NCBI GenBank assembly: GCA_023512835.1 | Contig: CM042091.1 | Span: 4,468,348-4,532,347 of the forward strand | DNA: 64,000 nt | Direction: 5' to 3' | DNA from: Taxillus chinensis | Taxonomy: Eukaryota > Streptophyta > Magnoliopsida > Santalales > Loranthaceae | In this document: piece after piece, positions 11,361 through 22,660 of the stretch | How positions within the stretch are numbered: position 1 is the stretch's first letter | Layout of the letters: each line of letters starts with the position of its first letter | Made by a program: the position numbers and the translations under genes | The notes under the pieces: generated by a model | Seen by the model: only the letters and a program-made list of their open reading frames with translations | What the model was told of the DNA's origin: nothing | Database searches by the model: none

Positions 11361-11497
11361 TCTTTGCAGAATAGAAAGAAACGAAGCGAGCAGTGAGCGC
11401 CCTTTCACGGAGACTGACTTTGGCAGTGCGTGTGGGTGGGTGTGGGTGTGGGTGCGGGTTGTGTGGGAGGGGAGGAACATGGAGAGAGTGTTTTGCG

Positions 11498-11506
11498 ATT
11501 TATAAT
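11498..11506 (-). promoter_or_regulatory. TATA box of the arabinogalactan peptide gene
   Basis: The minus strand reads ATTATAAAT about 140 bp upstream of the ATG. The likely leader in between is rich in CCCACAC repeats (11430-11460), a common feature of plant 5' leaders. Confidence 0.6.
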
Positions 11507-11721
11507 GAAGCTCAAGACATGAGACGTGGGGGGAGGGAGAGAAAGCGGACAGCGGATTCCAAACGTTAATTTGAAAATTGGAGAATCTAGGAATTTGCGA
11601 AAGAGCGATGAGGTGGTGGGCCCTACCAATTTTGACGGTTACGGTAGCGCCAGCCTGTGACATCACAGCCCCCCGCCCCCACCCCCACATTGTATGTTTA
11701 TTCCAAGGCCGCTGATGAAAC

Positions 11722-11768
11722 TTTTTTTTTTTTTTTTTTTTTTTTTGTTTTTAAAAAAAAAAAAAAAA
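11722..11768. repeat. T25 run followed by A16 run
   Basis: Twenty-five T, a short GTTTTT linker, then sixteen A. The two runs are complementary and could fold into a hairpin. They may also mark the junction of two oppositely inserted retro-copy tails. Long homopolymers like these are also prone to sequencing error. Confidence 0.85.
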
Positions 11769-11769
11769 G

Positions 11770-13322
11770 ACGTCGGTTCCCTTTTTTATTATTAATTTAT
11801 TTCTGGGCACCTGATCTCATTTTTATTTAAATCACAGTGAATTTTAAATATCCACTTAACTTGGGTTATACGAACTATATATGTTTATATAAAAAATGTC
11901 AAAATGATCAAATTTGTGGAAGAGTGGGAGAAAATGAGGCCATATATAGCTGATTTCAATAATATTATTTCCAGCCACCTAATTTTATGGGAGTTGCTAT
12001 TTAACCCTCTCCCTTTTTTTTTCCTTTCTTTCTTTCAAACTTTTACCATGTATTATATAAAATCTAATTATTCACTTATAACTTTAAACTATTTATATAA
12101 CATGTAACAAGAAATCCTTTTATGGGGAGTATTAGGCGGGTAATATGACATGTACATTAAAAATTATCATAGTGGGCACGCATAATTACCTTACCTGAAA
12201 GCAATCTTATATATATGGTGCGCTCATAATTAGTTATTGTTTTAAAAAAAACATTTATGGCCATGGAAACACATAAAAGTTTAAATTTGCTTAACCGTGT
12301 TTATATACATTTAATACTTTTTGATTCTCAATTAGTAGACCTTATTCCATTTCATGATCATACAAGCAAATTTGTAGGAGGGCGGAGGAATGTGTGGGAG
12401 GCCATCGCTTTACATTATAACTTTGCCGTCAAATTTGGATACTAATTAATTTATTTAGTTGTACTGATTTACCGCCTATGGCACACTCTAATTAGAGCAA
12501 AAATAGATTTCATTCTTGTCTATGGAATCCATGGAATAAAGTAGAACCACTATATGTAAGGAAGGAAAATGGTAGCCACTGAATGATGAAAGTGTGCCTT
12601 AGTTTTTATATTATGAAAAATCGGATTCATATATATGCAGAGAGACCCGAGCTATAAATGGGAGACCATATATAGCTCTCCCTTCCATCAAGATATTTTT
12701 TTTAGAGTAGATATTTTCTTTTTTTAAAAAATATTATAATAAATTAAAAATAATTATATATTTTTTATAAAATATTTTATATCTTTTTACTGTAATTGTT
12801 GAATATTATTAAGAAATATGTTAAGTTCAAGCTAGCGTGAATGTATCGTTAATTGTTTTTAATTAACGGTGAGAATACTGATATACGTATAAAAAAATTA
12901 TATAATTTTTATGGAAAATATTTAAATATTTATTTTTTTTTATTAATATTATATAAATATTATTTTAAATTTTTATGAGAAAACATTATATGATCCCAAA
13001 ATCTAAAATTGTAGCTCCACGTAGGGTGGTATATATGTGAAATGAATGATTGGGATTGTAGAAGAGCGCACGTCCAGAGGCGCCGTTTGGGTGTGAAAAC
13101 TAGAAAAACCCATAAAGCCAGCAATATTCGGAAGACCTTGCATTGCATGCTGCATGCTGGCAACACGTGGTAGGACCATTTCCCATTAATTTGAATTTGA
13201 AATAAGGAGGAGGGGGAAGAACAAGAACCGACAGGCTGCTGGCTGCTGCTGCCCAAAATTTATATTTATTTATTTTTAATGAGGCATCCATGATCCATCG
13301 GCCTGTAGGCATAGGCTTCTTG

Positions 13323-13385
<63 letters not shown>

Positions 13386-16300
13386 GATCATTTTTCATTT
13401 GAAGAAGATAAGATATTCATGGGCTCGGATCTCCCACGTATAATTATACTTCCATTCTTTACATCTTTATCATAAACTATTACCTTATTATATTTTTAAA
13501 ACTCTCATCATTTGATGTCGGTTGATGCTTTTTTTTTCCCCCAAATTAACGGCCGAATAGTATATATATATATATATAAACATAAATTAACTTCCTTTTG
13601 TCTTGGTGTTACGAAATGTGAGTTTTTTTAAAACAAAAAAGAAAGAAAGAATTATATAACACTACAATTTGTGATGAAAGAGACATATGAGACAAGACAT
13701 ATAACGAACGCTAGGCGGGCAGGGAATCCAAAATCTATTTTCTTAGTTGCACGAATTTGATTCTGACAGCCCATGACATTAATATAATAGTTAGTTTGTT
13801 GCAAGGCAAATGGTAAGCATATCTGGCTCCGAATCTACCATAACTCAATATACAAATTTCTATATACTCTCTATTTCCCTAACATAATTTTTTATTTTTA
13901 AAGATTCTGCTTATAATTTTTAAAATATTAATTTTGTTTAATAGTTGTAACTTTTAAATTATAATTGACTTTGAAAATGTTGAGTAGAAAAACTTTACAA
14001 ATCGATTTAATCTAATAAATCGATTCATTGAAAATTGAACAAGCCAAAAATTGAATAAATCGATTTTCATTTAAACGGATTAACTAACATGTCAATCCGA
14101 CAGAAAATCAAATAAAAAGATTAAATAAATTGTATAACCTGCCTAAATTAATCGACGAAAATTTATAGATGATAAATTTTCTTAGATGCAGTAAGAAATA
14201 TAAAATTTTATGAATTAGAGGTGAAAGTCCATTGATTGTAAACTTTCTATGTTTAGGTTTAATCTAATGATGCTTTTGATGATTGCAATTTATTTGATTT
14301 GGTTTGTTAGAATTAGATATTAGATTATGTATTCTACTTTGTGTTGATGTAGAAATTAGCTATGCTAATTGAGCGGAAAAATTATTAACCTGATTTAACC
14401 TAACAAATTAATCGACTAAAAACCGAATAAATCAATTTGTGTTAATTGAGCAATTTTATCAATCCGACCGAAAATCAAAAATTTAATTTAATAAAGTAAT
14501 GTAATCCATTTAAACCGATTAATGATCACCCCTAGATAGCTTTTTTAGATAATTAATCTACTATAAAAGTTTGCGGTAGAAAACACGCAATATAAAGAAG
14601 GTTATATGTTAAGGCATAGAAGATCCGACGCTCTCTATATCTAAAACTAAATGTTCATTTAAAAAGTAGTTGCTCTTTAAACTTAAAACCTCTCTAAATC
14701 ACAAATTATTGACTGCATTTATAAGATTAATATTTAATAATGTTAATATTAATATTTTATAACATCTTTTTGATGATATAAAATAATTATTTATTCTATT
14801 GAACTAAGGGTGTTCATCAATCCTTAGAACTAAGATTAATCCTGAAAAAAAAAAAAGCATATTGCTTTTGTTTTTTATTAAAAATGTATTATGTATTTAT
14901 TTAAAAAAACGAAATACTTTACCAAACATGTTTTTTAGGCTCAAATTCTAAAAAATGAAGATTAAGAACAAGAAATATAGAACTAGGGTGTTCCGTAATG
15001 GCCCCTTAACCTCTCCCTCTTCAATCATACATGCGTACATGTATATATACACACACACATAATATTTCAGTACACGTCACTATACAATATATATTTTTTA
15101 TATCATGATATTTTTATGCATTAAAATTCTACTACCATGCCCAGAATGTTGCTGCTTTAAGAAAATTTTAATCAAAAAAGTGCATTCAAAAGACTTTATT
15201 CTGAAAGTGCATCTATTTATAAACCCATCATTAGGATTACAAGATAAATAAAAGAAAAGATATTACAAAGAGATATTAAAGGAAAGAAATCTAAATAATA
15301 TTTCATGAAATAAAAGAAATTTAGAAAGAATAAGCAAATTAAAATAGCTTTTGCTTCTTCTTTGATTGCACGTTTTAAAATTCCCACCATTCACTTTTAC
15401 TTGTAAATAACTCGCCTTTGAGTTATCTTCAAATACCTCAAGCTCATATTTTATTAGAACAATATAAAATAAGTAACATTAGGAAATACCTTGATTTGAT
15501 ATTGATAATAGAATTACTTGTAATGAACTATTACATTGACCGGCACGATTAGACCATAACCAAAATACATCTACATTTTTAGGCCATTGAAAATGTTCCT
15601 AAGGCATAAAAAGTCAAAAGTACCTATAAAATAGCTCTTTCAAAGATGAAATCCAATATTTTAATGAACGAAAATATTTCCCAGAAAAAGTTCCAACTAA
15701 TCAACGGTGTAAACTTCCAAAAACTAAGGTATTATATTCTTTAAAACTTATGTAGCATTAACTTCTCCCAGAATGATATTTAGTCTTGGTATGTACTACT
15801 TTTCCTAACTTGTATCCTTTGTTCTACTATATAAAGAAATCATAACCTTTTTTGTTTGCAGAAAATCCAGTAATGTCAGAAGTTACTAATCCAAGGGAAT
15901 TTTTGCACTTGTGATAAAATTTAGGCCTAAAGTGTTACTTGCCTCCACATTACATCTAATACGGTAGTTTTACGGATCACATTGGCCAAGCAAAATGAGA
16001 CAAATAAGCAACAGAAGCATATTCAATAATATTAAATAATAGTAATTTGTCACTAAAATGTAATTAAATGTGGGAAGAGTTGTTATTAATCCAAAATACA
16101 AGTAGGAAAACAGCTCAATGCTATAACATAACAAAATGAACAAATAAATAACATCTCTCTTAAACCAACAAATCTAAGTTCCAAGCATAGCTTACATGTG
16201 CAGATGCGCATATGTGCAAAGCAAATTCTATGCCTGCAATGTGTTACCTACACAACAATTTTGACTTGCAATTACTGAAGGCCATTTGAAATTATGGGTA

Positions 16301-17402
16301 ATTATATATGGAAGCAAAGAACTAAGTGATGTCTGAAATCTACTCTCACATGCCTCTCCATTGTTGGTGGTGTATATCCTGTCACCAGAAAATGGCATAT
16401 TAGAGTGTGAATCAAAGAGGAAAGAAGGCCAACCAAGTCGTTGTTCATGAATCCTGGATACCACAAAGTGGTTGTACTTGCATTCATTACAGTGGAAACC
16501 AAGAAATTTGTCTGAGAAGATGTAGGATTCGATAGAACAAGACGTTCCACAGCAATTCTATTCAAGGTGGTTAATATCAAGAACAATACAGTCAGTATTT
16601 AGTGTAAGCTGCCTGAGTGTTAAAAGTGATCAGTTGTATGGCTGAAAGACATCACTTGTCTCCATCTTATTTGGGAATACACAACATATGTTTTGAACAA
16701 GTTTTTTACTGTATCAATCAATCAAAACCTCCAAAAGATATGAACCCATACCTAAAATGTAGCTAGTGATTATTGATATACCAAAAAAGTTACTTAGTAT
16801 AGAGCTCTGAAAGCAGAATACCAGAGAATACAAAGTGCACACATGCAAGCTAAATAGCATTCTCAATTTTAACCCACAACTGATGAGCTGATGGCAACTC
16901 TATCCAGGTTGTAGATACTCCCACAAGCAGTTGGTTTTTATGTGATAAATCCACGCTTACATGCAAACGAGATGGGACAACTATATATGGTTTAAGAACA
17001 ATAAAATTCAAAAATTATGTAAATATTAATTGGAAAATAGGAAATCAATGAAAAATCACCACAGCCACTCCACCTCAGATATGAATTATTATCTCCAGGA
17101 AACAATTATGGAGTGCAAATTGCGATACTCACTGTGTCTTGGACACCATTTATCACCCTATCTAGGCTCCAAATCAATCAGCAAAGCTCTTCATATATAT
17201 GGAGTGCTGATCATCAGTTTAGTAAATAAATAACACACACGCATCATTCCTGGCTTCAAGCTAAATCAACTAAATAAAAAAAAACAGAATAAGAACACCC
17301 GAAGATTGAAACACATTCCAAAAGAGATTGTTAACCCGAGTGTTGAAGTCAACAATATTAAACTTAGATATTGAAGGAAGAAGACACCGAAAAAAAATAA
17401 TA
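11770..17402. other. long AT-rich spacer with microsatellites, no gene recognised
   Basis: I see no gene I can support. A compound (TC)13(TA)19 microsatellite lies at 13322-13385, and a (TA)10 run lies at about 13559-13578. At 13980-14535 several degenerate copies of an AATCGATT/AACCGATTAA theme recur and end in CACCCCTA (about 14527-14534), which resembles a hAT-type terminus, but no convincing partner end or 8-bp duplication is visible. A reverse frame at 16228-16586 is open but unrecognised. Confidence 0.5.
13322..13385. repeat. compound (TC)n(TA)n microsatellite
   Basis: About 13 TC units pass directly into about 19 TA units with one C interruption. Confidence 0.95.
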
Positions 17403-17409
17403 TTAAACT
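17403..17409 (-). terminator. 3' box of U5 snRNA copy 1
   Basis: The minus strand reads AGTTTAA a few bases after the terminal stem-loop. It fits the plant snRNA 3'-end formation element AGTNNAA. Confidence 0.7.
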
Positions 17410-17414
17410 GAATC

Positions 17415-17547
17415 AGAGCATCTTCCTAAAAGGAAAACACTTGCAAAAATAAGCGTATGCCGCTTATAGCGACGCGCACACGGTATTCTTTAGTAAAAGG
17501 CGAAAGAATAGTTCGCTCTGTGCTCATCACGCGGCTGCGTGCTTTAG
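17415..17547 (-). ncRNA. U5: U5 spliceosomal snRNA, copy 1
   Basis: The minus strand carries the invariant U5 loop I (CGCCTTTTACTAAAG, 17502-17488), closed by a CTATTCTTT/AAAGAATA stem and followed by CCGTGTG as in plant U5. The flanks GCACGCAGCCGC and GCGGCATACGC can pair to form the long lower stem. A T-rich Sm site (TTATTTTTG, about 17452-17444) and a terminal stem-loop (CTTCC/GGAAG arms, about 17438-17418) complete the gene. U5 holds the exons at the catalytic centre of the spliceosome. The upstream sequence element, TATA box and 3' box are all present at Pol II snRNA spacing. The 5' end is placed about 20-30 bp after the TATA box and is uncertain by about 10 bp. Confidence 0.88.
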
Positions 17548-17566
17548 TCCGTTATCTGGCATCGGG

Positions 17567-17574
17567 TTTTATTA
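17567..17574 (-). promoter_or_regulatory. TATA box of U5 copy 1
   Basis: The minus strand reads TAATAAAA, 32 bp after the end of the upstream sequence element. That spacing is characteristic of plant Pol II snRNA genes. The Pol III U6 type has shorter spacing. Confidence 0.75.
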
Positions 17575-17606
17575 CGACTGTCACATCCAATCGTTTTTGC
17601 AACCTT

Positions 17607-17617
17607 CGATGTGGGAC
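17607..17617 (-). promoter_or_regulatory. upstream sequence element (USE) of U5 copy 1
   Basis: The minus strand reads GTCCCACATCG, an exact match to the plant snRNA USE consensus RTCCCACATCG. Confidence 0.85.
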
Positions 17618-18108
17618 TTTTAGTAAATCAATCCTCCACATCACATGGCCTCATCTTTTTTGAAAACCTTGGGCTGGCTTTAATTCTTCTTTAACTATTA
17701 TTATATTTGAGGACCCTGCGGTTGGTTGACAGAAGCAGACGGTGGGCATGAAGAGGACGCTGGTTTTCCACAGGAGGGAGGGAGGGAGGGCTCCTCACGG
17801 CATCAATACTGATTGGGTTGTGCACACGAACATCGCCTCCTCGACGACTCCATATCCATATAATTAAGATGAACTGAATGGATCATTAATAGCATATGGA
17901 GAGAAAAGCACACGAAGAAGCAAGGGATCATGAAGCAACTCCTTACGGTGCAACATGCAACTCAATCGTAAGTAGAAAGAAGCAAGTGTTGACAACGAAA
18001 GAAGCCAACAAGGAAGAGGTCGTGGGGAAGAGGTCAAGGACGGGGACAAGGTCATGGAAGTAGAAACCCGGCCAAGATCGTGGTATGACAAATCCCAAGT
18101 CAAATGTT

Positions 18109-18570
18109 ACAATTGTCAGAAATATTTCAGGTGAATAGTCATTTTTCATGGGTAAAACAATTTCCCACGCCGACTGCACTTCTCCTTGCCCCTTTGGGGG
18201 CAAAACATTTCCCCTGTATTCAGACTCTACAATTGAATGTGTAGTTATGACAGACCATAATATGCCAACCGTTTAACAATCCTCTGTTAGCAAGCACCAT
18301 GATAAACCAGCACCATAGTGTTGCCTTTTGAAGTGAACCGATCAATCTCACTTACCCACTGCATCACAGCAACCACGGGGAAAATCACAAGCGTACAATT
18401 AATTTCAGGAAATGTTGTGGATGTACTAGCTGGCAGAAAGGGCTTACTGGGTCCTGAAATTGCACGCAAGATTTCTCATTTTGCAAGAACAAGTGCAATG
18501 GCTTCAATGGTCTTACCCATTCCCATCTCATCTGCCATGATAGGATTCCTCCTCAGGGTCAATCCAGGTT
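18109..18570 (-). pseudogene. RAD16-like SNF2 helicase fragment
   Basis: Reading the minus strand from about 18570, the Walker A region of a SNF2 ATPase appears (ADEMGMGKTIEAIALVLAK). A stop follows, and then CTLVIFPVVAVMQWVSEIDR with RFTSKGNTMVLVYHG. After a gap and frame changes come VESEYRGNVLPPK and KMTIHLKYF. This order matches the N-terminal helicase part of plant RAD16, a nucleotide-excision-repair ATPase with a RING finger. The rest of the helicase, the DEAH box region and the RING finger are missing. Stops and frameshifts leave no usable reading frame, so this is a gene fragment. The open frame on the opposite strand (18318-18578) is its shadow. Confidence 0.78.
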
Positions 18571-20045
18571 TTTTTTAGGATTGGGGGCATAGCCATAAGA
18601 GGAAAAGGAGCCAGATTACAAAGCTACGCAAATACAAAGCTACTCTTACTATCTAACCGAGCACAACAAAGCTACTCTTACTCTATACCATAATAGGAAA
18701 AATTGAAAATTTTATATACAAGCCCTGGCATATCAGGAATGTGTAGGAGGCTTACACAAAATAACTTGTTGTATAACTCATAAAAAAGTATAAGTACATA
18801 TGCAAGCGCAAGCATCATGTGGGCACTCCTTTATGTGGCACTGTGTGATTGGAGTACATATTTATCATGTTTTCAAGTAGTTCAATTAATGCACGAACAT
18901 ATCATCACTTCGCTCAAGCATCAATGCTTGTATGTATCGATTTTCACCTTAAAATATAAACAAATTTAATGTGGATAAGAATAATATATATGTGTGAGAG
19001 AGAGAACCTCATGGATAATATGAGCGAAGCCATATATTGAGGTCTAGCTAGCAACTTTATTATAAGCTTTCTAGTCACAGTTGTGTTTACGTGTAACCAT
19101 TGCTCAATAAAAGTATAAATCAACCAAGTAATTATAAGCTGTGTAGTGTTGCAGTAAACAAGTAAAAACAATGGTCACCTTGTGTATAAATACAATAAAC
19201 ATGGTAGTAACACAACAATTTGTGATAACAAGGCATTCCTATCCACTACCCCGTCATGATGATCAATAATACCCAAAGGAACTACAATTCAAAGTCACCA
19301 CCAGTGCAAAACACACTAGCACACACAGGGGATATGATCACTCCATAAGACACAACTATAGTCAACCACCTCCTCTTAAACTAACGCGTCATCTTGTCGG
19401 GCATATACTCACTTAAAATTCTCATTCAAGAATATTGTGATAATCAAAGAGTCAAAACGTATAGTTCTTGGCACAACTAGTAAGCTATGTGTAGGTGCTA
19501 CTGATATGACGACACTTGATTGGGGCTTATGCCACATCGTGGGATTGTCGTCAAATTACGTGATATTATGTGATTGAAAATTGTGTCATATTAGTGGTGT
19601 CGTGATCAAATCATGTGATATCGCATCAACCATATAGCTTAGAAGAAGAGTTTTCCAAATGTAATTTAAGAAAAATGGTCTGCATTTGATATTTATTTTA
19701 TTTCCTGTAACTATTTTTAGAAAGATAAGATCCATAGAACAATTCCAATGTCATCGGAAAGGTAAATTTGGCAGGATAGTCGACACAAAACTTAATACTT
19801 TTCAACAATTTTAACATCAACCTTTCTAGTTGAAAGAAGAACATAAAACCATACGGTACGATGAGCAGTTTTTTTTATCGAATGACCGTGTAGAAGAAAC
19901 AAATGAGAATATCCGTTGCAAAAGCACACGTAGAAAATTAGACAGAATTGTACTACCGTACACAACGTCAAGAATAGTCAACCTACACAACCTACGACTT
20001 CATATGTAAATCAGCAAAAAATAAAATAAATAATACTCAAAACAT

Positions 20046-20052
20046 TTAGACT
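20046..20052 (-). terminator. 3' box of U5 snRNA copy 2
   Basis: The minus strand reads AGTCTAA just after the terminal stem-loop, fitting AGTNNAA. Confidence 0.7.
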
Positions 20053-20057
20053 AAATC

Positions 20058-20190
20058 AGAGTATCTTCCTAAAAGGAAGACACTTACAAAAATAAGCGTA
20101 TGCCGCTTATAGCAACGAGCACACGGTATTCTTTAGTAAAAGGCGAAAGAATAGTTCGCTATGTGCTCATTGCGCGGCTGCGTGCCTTTC
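20058..20190 (-). ncRNA. U5: U5 spliceosomal snRNA, copy 2
   Basis: This copy has the same architecture as the copy at about 17.5 kb: loop I CGCCTTTTACTAAAG, the CCGTGTG segment, an Sm site (TTATTTTTG) and a terminal stem-loop with CTTCC/GGAAG arms. Differences from copy 1 fall mainly in the lower stem and just upstream of it, as expected for two functional variants under structural constraint. Both copies lie on the minus strand about 2.6 kb apart, so they form a small locus of the multigene U5 family. The promoter elements are complete. End positions are estimates. Confidence 0.88.
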
Positions 20191-20209
20191 TTCGTCGTCT
20201 GGCATCGGG

Positions 20210-20217
20210 TTTTATAA
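20210..20217 (-). promoter_or_regulatory. TATA box of U5 copy 2
   Basis: The minus strand reads TTATAAAA, again 32 bp from the USE. Confidence 0.75.
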
Positions 20218-20249
20218 CGACTGTCGCATCCCATCTCTTTAGCTACCTT

Positions 20250-20260
20250 CGATGTGGGAC
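20250..20260 (-). promoter_or_regulatory. upstream sequence element (USE) of U5 copy 2
   Basis: The minus strand reads GTCCCACATCG, identical to the element of copy 1. Confidence 0.85.
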
Positions 20261-20314
20261 GTTTAGTAAACCAATCCAACAAATTACATGGCATGGCCTC
20301 TTCTGTGTTTTTAA

Positions 20315-20415
20315 AATCCTTGGCTGGGCTGCCTTAGCAGGCACACCTCAATACCCAACTTATACAACCTTGGCTGGGCTCTTCTTTTTTTAAAAACCTT
20401 GGCTGGGCTGCCTCA
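20315..20415 (-). repeat. triple CTTGGCTGGGCT motif upstream of U5 copy 2
   Basis: The motif CTTGGCTGGGCT (AGCCCAGCCAAG on the minus, promoter strand) occurs three times within about 90 bp upstream of the USE. One related copy, CTTGGGCTGGCT, lies in the same place upstream of copy 1 (about 17667). GCCCA-type boxes are known enhancers in some plant snRNA promoters, so a regulatory role is plausible but unproven. Confidence 0.5.
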
Positions 20416-20419
20416 AGCA

Positions 20420-21135
20420 CTTCAATTCCAAGTCCATACTTTTACTTAAAGATAAGGCACCGTATGCTTACCCACCCAAACAAGCTGGCTTAATTGTCTG
20501 GGTTTAAATGGAATCGAAGTGTGTTTCCATGGCAACATGATGTGAGATAAATTTCTACAAGTCTATAAAAAAAATGTATAAATTATTTTCATGGCAGCAT
20601 GATTTGAATCCGAGCAAGAAAAGTTTCTACAAGTCCCTCACAAAATGTATAGAATTTTGCATTTTCAAGGACAAGCTAGGTGGAAAAAAATTGGAATCGT
20701 TTATAAATTGAAGTAGTGATTTGTTTTAAAAAAAAAAAAAGAGGAGTGTACGGTTCTTTATTTTTAGGTGTAGAATAAATATTCCAATTGTATTAAGGGG
20801 GGTGGTATATATAATAAGTTGAAAAAAAAAAAAACACCTTTCCCCCGTTTGACGTAACTGTTGTATGGGAAGTGTAAAATGTTGGTTTTTTAAAGCAAAT
20901 ATACATTGAATTGCCTTGATTTTTTAGATTGAATAGCGAGAGTACTGATTTGATGATGACGACTGTGATCATTGCACAATGTTTCTTCTTCTTTACCCCT
21001 TATTTTCAAACCAGACCTTGATAAAATTAATTAATTCTTTAATTAGAAAAGTAATTGTTAATCTTTAAGGAAGGGGCTTGGGTCTATTGATGGCCTAATT
21101 GATCTCATAAGTAACCCGAAAACTATAAACCCACT

Positions 21136-21232
<97 letters not shown>

Positions 21233-21748
21233 TTATTTGTATTTTAATTGTGGACTTATATATAATTTCATACTCCAGATCAAATCATTTCAAGTGACCA
21301 TAAAGAGCTTTGGATAATAAAATTTGTAGAAGTTCAATTATATTTAACGTGATCATTAATATAATTTGGAGTAAATTTAATCTGAAAGGATGGAACTGAG
21401 AGGGAGTATTATGTTAAATTTTATGCTACAGATAGAATTTACGTGGAAATCCACCCAAGTTTTTTTTCCCTGGTTTTTTCCGCTGATTATATGTTCTTTG
21501 GAATGATATGATTAAAGGGAAAACTCATTTAAAATGAGATTTATTATAAAATTATTTAGTATATAATCACAAGCGAGCTTACATATTAAAGAGTACAGAG
21601 AGACTGACTGACTCCAAGAGTTGTAGATAAGATACATAATACCATGATGGTGCTTCTAGCAAGGTGTTGGTAATGGTATACAAGCCAACAGCTAACTAAT
21701 TAGCTCCAACTTAACACTAACACAAATGCATGCGCATTGGTTAATTAA
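20420..21748. other. spacer with a large CT/AT microsatellite
   Basis: No gene is recognised. The main feature is the compound microsatellite at 21142-21229. The stretch 21550-21748 probably contains the 3' untranslated region of the small minus-strand gene that ends at 21749. Confidence 0.5.
21142..21229. repeat. compound (CT)28(AT)16 microsatellite
   Basis: A long uninterrupted CT run passes directly into an AT run, about 88 bp in all. Confidence 0.95.
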
Positions 21749-21994
21749 TTAATGAGACCACAGAAACGCTCCCATGGCAAACTTCCTCTTCTGGTCGACA
21801 TCTTTGGCAACCGGCGGCAGGCCGTACTGGGCAAGCAGGTGGTCGAGCCTCCACTCCGGCATGCTCTCATAGTCGGCTCGGGTGTACCGCGGGTAGTGCA
21901 GCGGCATCTGAAACCCTCCCCGCCCCCTGATTTCCGCCGGAGGAGGAGGTGGCGCTGTCACAGAATTGTTGTTCACCATGCTCCCACCAACCAC
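21749..21994 (-). CDS. small plant-specific protein (DUF7722 type), 81 residues
   Basis: This single open frame runs from ATG at 21994 to TAA at 21749. The N-terminus is low complexity with a five-proline run. The conserved part is GGFQMPLHYPRYTRADYE, then MPEWRLDHLLAQYGLP and a C-terminal KRKFAMGAFLW. This pattern (a PLHYPRY box, an amphipathic helix, an AMGAFLW end) is that of a small land-plant family catalogued, as I recall it, as DUF7722, whose function is unknown. There is no signal peptide or membrane segment. A TATA box lies about 120 bp upstream, so the gene looks intact and independently transcribed. The plus-strand frame overlapping it is a shadow. Confidence 0.82.
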   Translation of the reverse strand: MVGGSMVNNNSVTAPPPPPAEIRGRGGFQMPLHYPRYTRADYESMPEWRLDHLLAQYGLPPVAKDVDQKRKFAMGAFLWSH

Positions 21995-22109
21995 CTCTCG
22001 CTCTCTCTACCAGCTAGCTAGCTAGCTACCGTACGTACTTGTGTTAGTTTCTCTTCTTCTTACTCGAAGGGTGACAATGCATGCGTATGTGTACATGGAG
22101 GTGGGGCAG

Positions 22110-22119
22110 CTATTTATAG
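22110..22119 (-). promoter_or_regulatory. TATA box of the DUF7722-type gene
   Basis: The minus strand reads CTATAAATAG about 115-125 bp upstream of the ATG. CATGCA-type RY motifs lie between it and the start (about 22078-22083). Confidence 0.65.
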
Positions 22120-22544
22120 ACGTTTTGGGGGGAGAAGCTAGCCTTGGGAGAGTGAGCATATTGGTGGCAAGCAATTTTGTGGTGGGGGACACTGGACATG
22201 AAGCATATAAAAGCTATGCTATTATGAAAAAAAGAGAGCTCGAAGAGGTAGCGGGGTACATTTGGACAGGAAAAACAGAAGAATATGACATAAAATATAA
22301 ATTTAGATTAAAAAAAGTATATTTTTTTTAAAATATGAGGGCGAACAAACTCCATATGAATGTTTGAGACATGTGCACCTCGTCGATACTTACAAAATAA
22401 AAAGGTCAAAATCGGATACTGTACGTAAAGTTATGGTCGTTTGAAATTTTCATTGAAAATTACAAATGACGGAACCTATAAACTCATAGACCTAGCCGTG
22501 GAAGAAATGAACGAGTCCCTACTCGAAGCTTACTAAATGTGTGC

Positions 22545-22660
22545 TTAATGCTCAAGACCTGCTTGAGCTTCAAGCTCGAGCCTATGCTCGAGTTGGACTC
22601 GAACAAAAGCACGAACAGGGGGCTCGAACATATGTGCTCGAGACCTACTCGAGCAATGAT
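22545..22660. repeat. cluster of CTCGAG-type palindromes
   Basis: Within about 115 bp, variants of GCTCGAG/ACTCGAAC recur at least six times (about 22570-22655), alternating with GCACGAAC words. I cannot assign it to an element. Confidence 0.5.

Noticed and set aside
11245..11505. Plus-strand 86-codon frame over the arabinogalactan peptide gene
   Set aside because: Shadow of exon 1 and the GC-rich leader of the minus-strand gene.
12960..13312. Minus-strand frames next to a G-box-like CACGTG
   Set aside because: The two overlapping frames do not resemble any family and no TATA box or splice sites support a gene.
14210..14540. Possible hAT-type MITE ending CACCCCTA
   Set aside because: The candidate left end (TAGAGGTG, about 14216) is a weak match and no 8-bp target duplication is present.
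16228..16586. Two overlapping minus-strand frames of 78 and 94 codons
   Set aside because: Considered as exons of an unknown gene, but no known motif, and frames and borders do not join into a model.
17457..17663. Plus-strand small protein beginning MPLIA, with a related frame at 20100-20393
   Set aside because: Both are antisense readings of U5 snRNA genes and their promoters; the conservation is explained by the RNA.
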